Shown: in pieces, positions 31,891 through 36,002 of the stretch | How the letters are laid out: each line of letters starts with the position of its first letter | Numbering within the stretch: the stretch's first letter is position 1 | NCBI GenBank assembly: GCA_017889675.1 | Contig: JAGGAA010000003.1 | Location: forward strand, 1-36,002 | DNA from: Bacillota bacterium | Lineage (GTDB): Bacteria; Bacillota; Negativicutes; Sporomusales; Sporomusaceae | DNA length: 36,002 nucleotides | Direction of reading: 5' to 3' | The notes under the pieces: model-generated | Databases searched by the model: none | Seen by the model: only the letters and a program-made list of their open reading frames with translations | What the model was told of the DNA's origin: nothing | Translations under genes and position numbers: made by a program

Positions 31891-32746
31891 TTATTGGCTG
31901 GTAACTGCAAAATAAGCAGCACCTGTTGCATTGTCAGGACTATAACTAGGTTTAGGAAAGTATAATTTTGCAAGCCCGATATCTTCAAGCTGCTTGAAGA
32001 GGTAGTTTCTGAGAAATTGATTCGCAGTTACGCCACCAACCAGTAATACATCAGTAAGACCAGTGCTGGCAATAGCCTGTTTTATCATAGCAGTCACAGC
32101 TTTGGCAATACATAACTCAACGCCAGCGGCAATTGTGGCTGGCGCAATACCTTGTGCCACTAGCTTGCGAATATGGGTCTCCGGGCCGGCAAAACTTACA
32201 GATGCTTCACGCACTGTTACAGGCACGTGAAGCGCCGGTTCGTATGCCTGCAGCGCCAACGCTTCCAGGTGAGCTCCGGCCGGAAAGTTTAGCCCTAAAA
32301 GAACGCCAATGCGATCCACTAATTGTCCGGCATGAATGTCCTTTGTACCGCCCAGAATATCAATAGACAGACGCTTTATGTCAGGTGTAGTTGTATTTTT
32401 TTTAGTTGCTCGGACAATCTCAGTTGTTCCACCAGATAAATGCACAGCTAGAAAGCTGGGAGCAGTAGGGCCACCAGCAGACCAAAGCCCGGCTAATATG
32501 TGATTTTCCTGATGACTTATACGATAAAGCGGGATATTCTGGGTAAGCGCGAGCACCTTAGCATAGCCTTCGCCTACCAAAAAAGCTGGCATATAGGAAT
32601 CAGGTAATGGCCGAGGAAAAGCTGATACCCCTATAGCATTAAAGCATAGGGGCTTGTCAATCGGCAACTAGTTGAGCATGCTCATCAAGTATAGCCACCG
32701 AAGTAGTATAACAGCTGGTATCTATCCCTAATGAAACCTTCATCAT
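31891..32746 (-). pseudogene. TsaD-like (Kae1/M22 glycoprotease family) gene broken by an internal deletion
   Basis: The start at 32746 overlaps the nusB stop and gives MMKVSLGIDTSCYTTSVAIL ... LVAD, a typical N-terminus of the TsaD-like paralogue family, then stops at 32657-32659. Another frame (31891-32667) continues with the rest of the protein: AIGVSAFPRPLPDSYMPAFL, SHQENHILAGLWSAG, VHLSGGTTEIV and VLLVGGVTANQFLRNYL. Between the two parts the family normally has about 40 residues (including a RGLRQSEA-like motif), which are absent. A deletion with frame change, not a single-base slip, explains this. A TTG-started C-terminal fragment of 258 residues could still be made. This paralogue is not the essential TsaD itself. 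Confidence 0.75.
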
Positions 32747-33156
32747 AATTCTTTGTTTTTTACGATTGACCCTAAAATTCCGTTAATAAAGCGGCTTGAA
32801 TCCTCGGTGCCAAAAGTTTTAGCAAGTTCAACTGCTTCATTAATAGCAACACCTGGCTGCATACGTTCCTGGCTGTATCTCATTTCATAAATAGCCATTC
32901 TGGCAATATTACGGTCAACACCAGCCATCCGGTCAATTTTCCATTCCCGTGACAGTTCAGATATATATTCGTCAATTGCTGCAAGGTTTTGCTTAGTACC
33001 TTCTACTAATGATTGGGCATACAGTCGAGTACTCTCATTCGTATCTTCCCGCTCACTCAGTACTGAATTAAGTGCCTCTTCACTGGTAGCACCTGAGTTA
33101 AAATCTAATTGAAATAATGCTTGGACAGCCATCTCACGGGCCTTTCTACGACTCAT
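32743..33156 (-). CDS. nusB: Transcription antitermination factor NusB
   Basis: NusB binds boxA RNA with S10 (NusE) in rRNA antitermination. The 137-residue protein starts MSRRKAREMAVQALFQLDF, has DRMAGVDRNIARMAIYEM and ends VELAKTFGTEDSSRFINGIL, all typical. The ATG at 33154-33156 is preceded by AGAGGG; the longer open frame upstream reads through DUF2273 and is rejected. It lies 22 bases after the DUF2273 gene and overlaps the TsaD-like gene start. Confidence 0.96.
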   Translation of the reverse strand: MSRRKAREMAVQALFQLDFNSGATSEEALNSVLSEREDTNESTRLYAQSLVEGTKQNLAAIDEYISELSREWKIDRMAGVDRNIARMAIYEMRYSQERMQPGVAINEAVELAKTFGTEDSSRFINGILGSIVKNKEL

Positions 33157-33178
33157 AATTTCCCTCTTTCCAAAGCAG

Positions 33179-33406
33179 CTACCGATTATAACCTGGCGGC
33201 AGCAGCTTGTCCAGTATTTCCATGATATCTTCTTTTTGATCAATGCGTTTACCAACAATATAACCAGCAGTAACGCAGAGTGCAATAAATAGTGTGCTGA
33301 AAAAACCAAAAGTAAGGACGAGAATACCAAAGACAAAGCCGAATACTCCCCCTAGAAGTTTACCACTATGTTGTTGCCAGATTTCCTCCAAGAGTTTGGA
33401 ATTCAA
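33179..33406 (-). CDS. DUF2273 small membrane protein
   Basis: The protein of about 75 residues has two hydrophobic segments with the motif GKLLGGVFGFVFGILVLTFG, then FSTLFIALCVTAGYIVGKRI, and a short acidic end. DUF2273 proteins are regularly encoded between amaP and other Asp23-related genes and probably sit in the membrane with them. The TTG at 33404-33406 has AGGGG 8 bases before it; a GTG at 33415 overlaps that site. Confidence 0.88.
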   Translation of the reverse strand: MNSKLLEEIWQQHSGKLLGGVFGFVFGILVLTFGFFSTLFIALCVTAGYIVGKRIDQKEDIMEILDKLLPPGYNR

Positions 33407-33417
33407 TGCTGTCACCC

Positions 33418-33957
33418 CTATTCAACACGTTGCTTAGTTTTAAAGTCATTGCTAATGTTTTCTACCGTAACTTGCACATCGGCTAATTCAATACCAACCG
33501 TATTCTTTATGTATTCATGAACACGACTTTGAATATCACCGGCAACTGTTGGAACATGACTTTCCGGGCTGACTACTGCGGTCAACCTCACAGTTATTCC
33601 CGCCTCAACTAATGAAACTTTGACCTTAATGCCACGAACACCACGAATATGTCTTGCCACCTTCTCTACCAAATTTTCCACAGCAGTAAGAGAAATATGC
33701 ACATCTCCCATATCATTATGGTGAACAATGGTATCCTTCACTTTGCGAGAACGAAGTCCGGCCAAAAGCAGTCTGATACTTACCAGAAAAAAAACGGCTC
33801 CAACCAGCGAAGCTTCCCATTGACCATACACGTAAGCAAGACTTGTCCCAGCCAATTCCAAAGGAATAAGGCGTAAAGACAGGAGAATAACGGCAATTGA
33901 CAAGAACGCCAATAAAAATGTGTAAATAGACAAAATGATGCGGTCAATGATCCTCAT
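33418..33957 (-). CDS. amaP: Alkaline shock response membrane anchor protein AmaP
   Basis: AmaP anchors Asp23 at the membrane in staphylococci. The product has two N-terminal membrane segments (IILSIYTFLLAFLSIAVILL and ASLVGAVFFLVSIRLLLAG) and a soluble domain related to Asp23 itself (HISLTAVENLVEKVARHIRG, then VRLTAVVSPESHVPTVAGDI). At 179 residues it is typical. An AAGGAG site precedes the ATG by 5 bases. It lies between asp23 and DUF2273. Confidence 0.92.
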   Translation of the reverse strand: MRIIDRIILSIYTFLLAFLSIAVILLSLRLIPLELAGTSLAYVYGQWEASLVGAVFFLVSIRLLLAGLRSRKVKDTIVHHNDMGDVHISLTAVENLVEKVARHIRGVRGIKVKVSLVEAGITVRLTAVVSPESHVPTVAGDIQSRVHEYIKNTVGIELADVQVTVENISNDFKTKQRVE

Positions 33958-33988
33958 AGCGTCTCCTTTCTTTGGCCTTTCCCAATTA

Positions 33989-34390
33989 TTATCTTACCCT
34001 AATATCTTCTTCTTTACCTTCGATGGCAAAACCTACGCCTTGAACATGAATATTAACCTCAACAACATCAAGACCAGTCATAGACTCAATGCCACGTTTA
34101 ACATTTTCCTGGACTCGTAAGGCTACATCTGGTATACGGACACCATATTCAACAATGATATATAGATCGACAGCTGCTTCCCTTTCACCGACCTCAACCT
34201 TAACCCCTTTTGAAAGGTTTTTCTTGCCCAGCATCTCAGCAATACCGCCAACTAAGCCAGCGCTCATGCCAGCAACACCGGCCACCTCAGTTGCTGCAAG
34301 TCCAGCAATTATACCCACTACTTCATCAGCTATCCGAATCGAACCAACATCATTATGCTCAGTCTTTTCTATGTGTTCTCTCTTTTCCAC
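33989..34390 (-). CDS. Asp23/Gls24 family envelope stress protein
   Basis: The 133-residue product has the Asp23 family core: GSIRIADEVVGIIAGLAATE, the Gly-rich GVAGMSAGLVGGIAEMLG, VKVEVGEREAAVDLYIIVEY and VQENVKRGIESMTGLDVVEV. These proteins associate with the envelope and respond to cell-wall stress. The start is GTG with a GGGGGG site. It is first in the asp23-amaP-DUF2273-nusB unit and has a strong sigma-A promoter. Confidence 0.93.
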   Translation of the reverse strand: MEKREHIEKTEHNDVGSIRIADEVVGIIAGLAATEVAGVAGMSAGLVGGIAEMLGKKNLSKGVKVEVGEREAAVDLYIIVEYGVRIPDVALRVQENVKRGIESMTGLDVVEVNIHVQGVGFAIEGKEEDIRVR

Positions 34391-34429
34391 TCCAACCCCC
34401 CTAACGCTCAGCTACCTTATAACTATATT

Positions 34430-34458
34430 ATTATACCAAGCTTTTTCCACTTTTACAA
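34430..34458 (-). promoter_or_regulatory. Sigma-A promoter of asp23-amaP-DUF2273-nusB
   Basis: The minus strand has TTGTAA (34453-34458), a 17-base spacer and a perfect TATAAT (34430-34435). The start would be about 33 bases before the asp23 GTG. This separates the unit from spoIIIA. Confidence 0.82.
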
Positions 34459-34494
34459 TTTTGGTCAGAAAAATATACTATAGCCGTACGCATT

Positions 34495-35040
34495 TTATGG
34501 TTTTGCACTAACCGTTATATCACCTGGCTTAATCCCGGAAATACGACTGATTACTTCAGCCACCTGAATAACCTCTTCTCGGGTAAGGGCTGTTGTCTTT
34601 ACTACTGCACTTACTGAATTGTCGCGAACAAAGACCAGCGCATCGGCAAATCCTTTTGCTTTAATTAAGTTTTCCATTTCCACTTCTCGTTGTTTTTCTA
34701 AAGTCATTTTGAGAATTGTTTCTTGCGCTTGTTGTTTAGTATCTTGCGTGGGAGCGTTCTGGATGATTTCCCGCAAAAGGTCGGACCGTTCACTGCGTAT
34801 TTTATCTCGTTCTAGACGATATTCAGTAAAAAAATCAGGCTCCATAACCGGAACAACTTGTTCAGTAAATATCGGTTTTGTAACCTGCATCGCATTAGAA
34901 CGATTTGCCCTAACTTGGATCATATCCTGGTAATAGTTCCATACACCGCTAATTATCAGTAAAAGTAACCCTACTGCGACTAGCAATGAGGCAAGTTTCC
35001 CTAGTTTATTTATAGAAAAAACGGATATTATTTTCATCAC
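34495..35040 (-). CDS. spoIIIAH: Stage III sporulation protein AH
   Basis: SpoIIIAH is the mother-cell ring protein that meets SpoIIQ across the intermembrane space and forms part of the feeding channel. One membrane segment (LASLLVAVGLLLLIISGVWN) is followed by a linker helix and a C-terminal YscJ/FliF-like ring-building domain (ENLIKAKGFADALVFVRDNS ... GIKPGDITVSAKP). At 181 residues it is somewhat shorter than the Bacillus protein, mainly in the linker. It starts at GTG or the next-codon ATG after GAGG. It is the last gene of the spoIIIA operon, as in Bacillus. Confidence 0.93.
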   Translation of the reverse strand: MMKIISVFSINKLGKLASLLVAVGLLLLIISGVWNYYQDMIQVRANRSNAMQVTKPIFTEQVVPVMEPDFFTEYRLERDKIRSERSDLLREIIQNAPTQDTKQQAQETILKMTLEKQREVEMENLIKAKGFADALVFVRDNSVSAVVKTTALTREEVIQVAEVISRISGIKPGDITVSAKP

Positions 35041-35048
35041 TTGTTACC

Positions 35049-35660
35049 TCACTTTCTTTGGGGTAAAACAGTTATTTTATAGGAAGGAATTCCGAGTCCT
35101 GCTTCAATGGCTCTAGTTAGACTGGCTTTAACAGTTGAGTCATGGGCGCCCTCAGCCACTACCAGTACTCCTTTAATAATTGGCTTATACTCTTGCACCA
35201 TTACTGGTCGATCAGCCCCATTTTCTTTGCTTAACAACACCTGCTGTGATTCTTTGGTTTCGGTTGTGGTACGGATACCGCCGGTATTATCTTTCTCTTG
35301 TATTGTTTTTGTTTCTTTGATGGTGTTTCTAGCATGCTCCTGCTTACTGCTTCTTTCTAGCGTTATGCTTACAGATACCGCTCCTGCACCTTTAATTTGC
35401 GCTAACAAGTTGCCGACCTTGCTCTCTAGAGCTTCTTCATAAGTACGGTTCACTGCCGGAGTACTTTTGACTGTTTCGGCGGGAATAATTGATTTAGGTG
35501 TGGCAGTAAAAGGTTCATAGAAGCTGCCAACTACCAGCAGAATAATTCCAAGTAGTCCCAACCATACTAGTCTAGCGTTAACTACCCCAGCTTTTAACAA
35601 TTGACTGGGCATAATTTTTTTTGCTCCAACTAGCCATTCTTTCAGGGATGTTCCTTGCAT
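35049..35660 (-). CDS. spoIIIAG: Stage III sporulation protein AG
   Basis: SpoIIIAG forms the large ring of the mother-cell side of the channel. It has one membrane segment (VWLGLLGIILLVVGSFY, about residues 33-49) and a ring-building domain with YEEALESKVGNLLAQIKGAG and the C-terminal KASLTRAIEAGLGIPSYKIT. The region between (NTIKETKTIQEKDNTGG) is the family's beta-triangle insertion. AAGGAGG precedes the ATG. Length is 203 residues. It lies 14 bases after spoIIIAF. Confidence 0.94.
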   Translation of the reverse strand: MQGTSLKEWLVGAKKIMPSQLLKAGVVNARLVWLGLLGIILLVVGSFYEPFTATPKSIIPAETVKSTPAVNRTYEEALESKVGNLLAQIKGAGAVSVSITLERSSKQEHARNTIKETKTIQEKDNTGGIRTTTETKESQQVLLSKENGADRPVMVQEYKPIIKGVLVVAEGAHDSTVKASLTRAIEAGLGIPSYKITVLPQRK

Positions 35661-35674
35661 AATCAGTAACCTCC

Positions 35675-36002
35675 TTAATTCATCCGCCTAACTTCAACCT
35701 GGCTGGATTTAATCTGATACAATTCTGTTATCGCCCGCGTAACTTTATCTACCACTACTGTAGACAACAGCTTTGATTCTTGGGCCGCTTCAGGGATAGT
35801 AATACCAACAGTTACTTTAGCAATTTTTTGTTCGTTAGCAGTAATTCCTGGTTCAATATATATCACTACATTTTTAATTTTGCCCATTTTTTTATTTGGT
35901 TGGGGTGTATCAGTTTCAATATTCACTGTCACTTTAGCATCAGCAACGCCACTAATGGCCATAACCGTTGCCCTAATTTGTTTGGATAAATCTCTTACAT
36001 AT
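35675..36002 (-). CDS. spoIIIAF: Stage III sporulation protein AF, C-terminal part (cut by window edge)
   Basis: The frame is open to the right edge, so the N-terminal membrane helices of SpoIIIAF lie outside. The visible part is the soluble C-terminal domain (IKNVVIYIEPGITANEQKI ... VTRAITELYQIKSSQVEV), which fits SpoIIIAF in pattern and in position immediately before spoIIIAG. An internal ATG at 35962 is not the start, since coding similarity continues upstream of it (VRDLSKQIRATVMAISG). Confidence 0.85.
   Translation of the reverse strand, partial: YVRDLSKQIRATVMAISGVADAKVTVNIETDTPQPNKKMGKIKNVVIYIEPGITANEQKIAKVTVGITIPEAAQESKLLSTVVVDKVTRAITELYQIKSSQVEVRRMN

Noticed and set aside
31605-31904. 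Plus-strand open frame of 99 codons
   Set aside because: It runs through a strong terminator hairpin and antisense to the 45-aa gene; no ribosome site.

Overview
The window is a compact chromosomal block from an endospore-forming member of the Bacillota (Firmicutes). The evidence is direct: spoIIIAF/AG/AH, spoIVB, spo0A, spoIIM, dacF, spoIIAA-AB-sigF and a spoVA cluster all lie in 36 kb, with housekeeping genes ordered as in Bacillus and clostridia. Moderate-to-low GC, frequent TTG/GTG starts, a butyrate kinase and a tryptophanyl-tRNA synthetase with an Fe-S type cysteine motif suggest an anaerobe. A Sporomusa/Pelosinus-like member of the Negativicutes is my best guess, but that is inference. 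There are no tRNA or rRNA genes, CRISPR arrays, insertion sequences or phage genes. No gene-free stretch exceeds about 190 bases.

Nearly everything is transcribed leftward (minus strand). In transcription order, from the right edge: the end of spoIIIA (AF-AG-AH); asp23-amaP-DUF2273-nusB and a broken TsaD-like gene; a 45-aa membrane protein; xseA-xseB-ispA-yuiD-like; dxs-tlyA-nadK-mnmM-argR-recN; spoIVB; spo0A; butyrate kinase; nudF-endoQ-like-spoIIM; a 73-aa membrane protein; xerD-deoB-pdp; dacF; spoIIAA-spoIIAB-sigF; a 66-aa membrane protein and a dodecin; spoVAC-AD-AEB, a Gln/Asn-rich protein, spoVAEA, spoVAF; and an M50 protease-trpS-scpA-scpB. Only two genes are on the plus strand: a lipoprotein at 3080-3838 and a 41-codon MciZ-like gene at 18402-18527.

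The genes cover the regulatory core of sporulation. Spo0A and sigma-H start it, and SpoIIAA/AB/SigF start the forespore programme. SpoIIM and the SpoIIIA proteins serve engulfment and the feeding channel, SpoIVB signals to the mother cell, and SpoVA proteins move dipicolinic acid. I see four close matches to the sigma-H promoter consensus (before spoIIA, spo0A, buk and xerD), the spo0A one carrying a 0A box. There are also forespore-type promoter candidates before dacF and spoIVB.

The observations most worth checking are these: (i) a deletion that removes the end of spoVAC and the start of spoVAD; (ii) a similar internal deletion that breaks the TsaD-like gene; (iii) an MciZ-like cell-division inhibitor gene beside nudF, too short to be noticed easily; (iv) a Gln/Asn-rich protein of unknown function inside the spoVA operon; and (v) sigma-H control of butyrate kinase and of the xerD operon.
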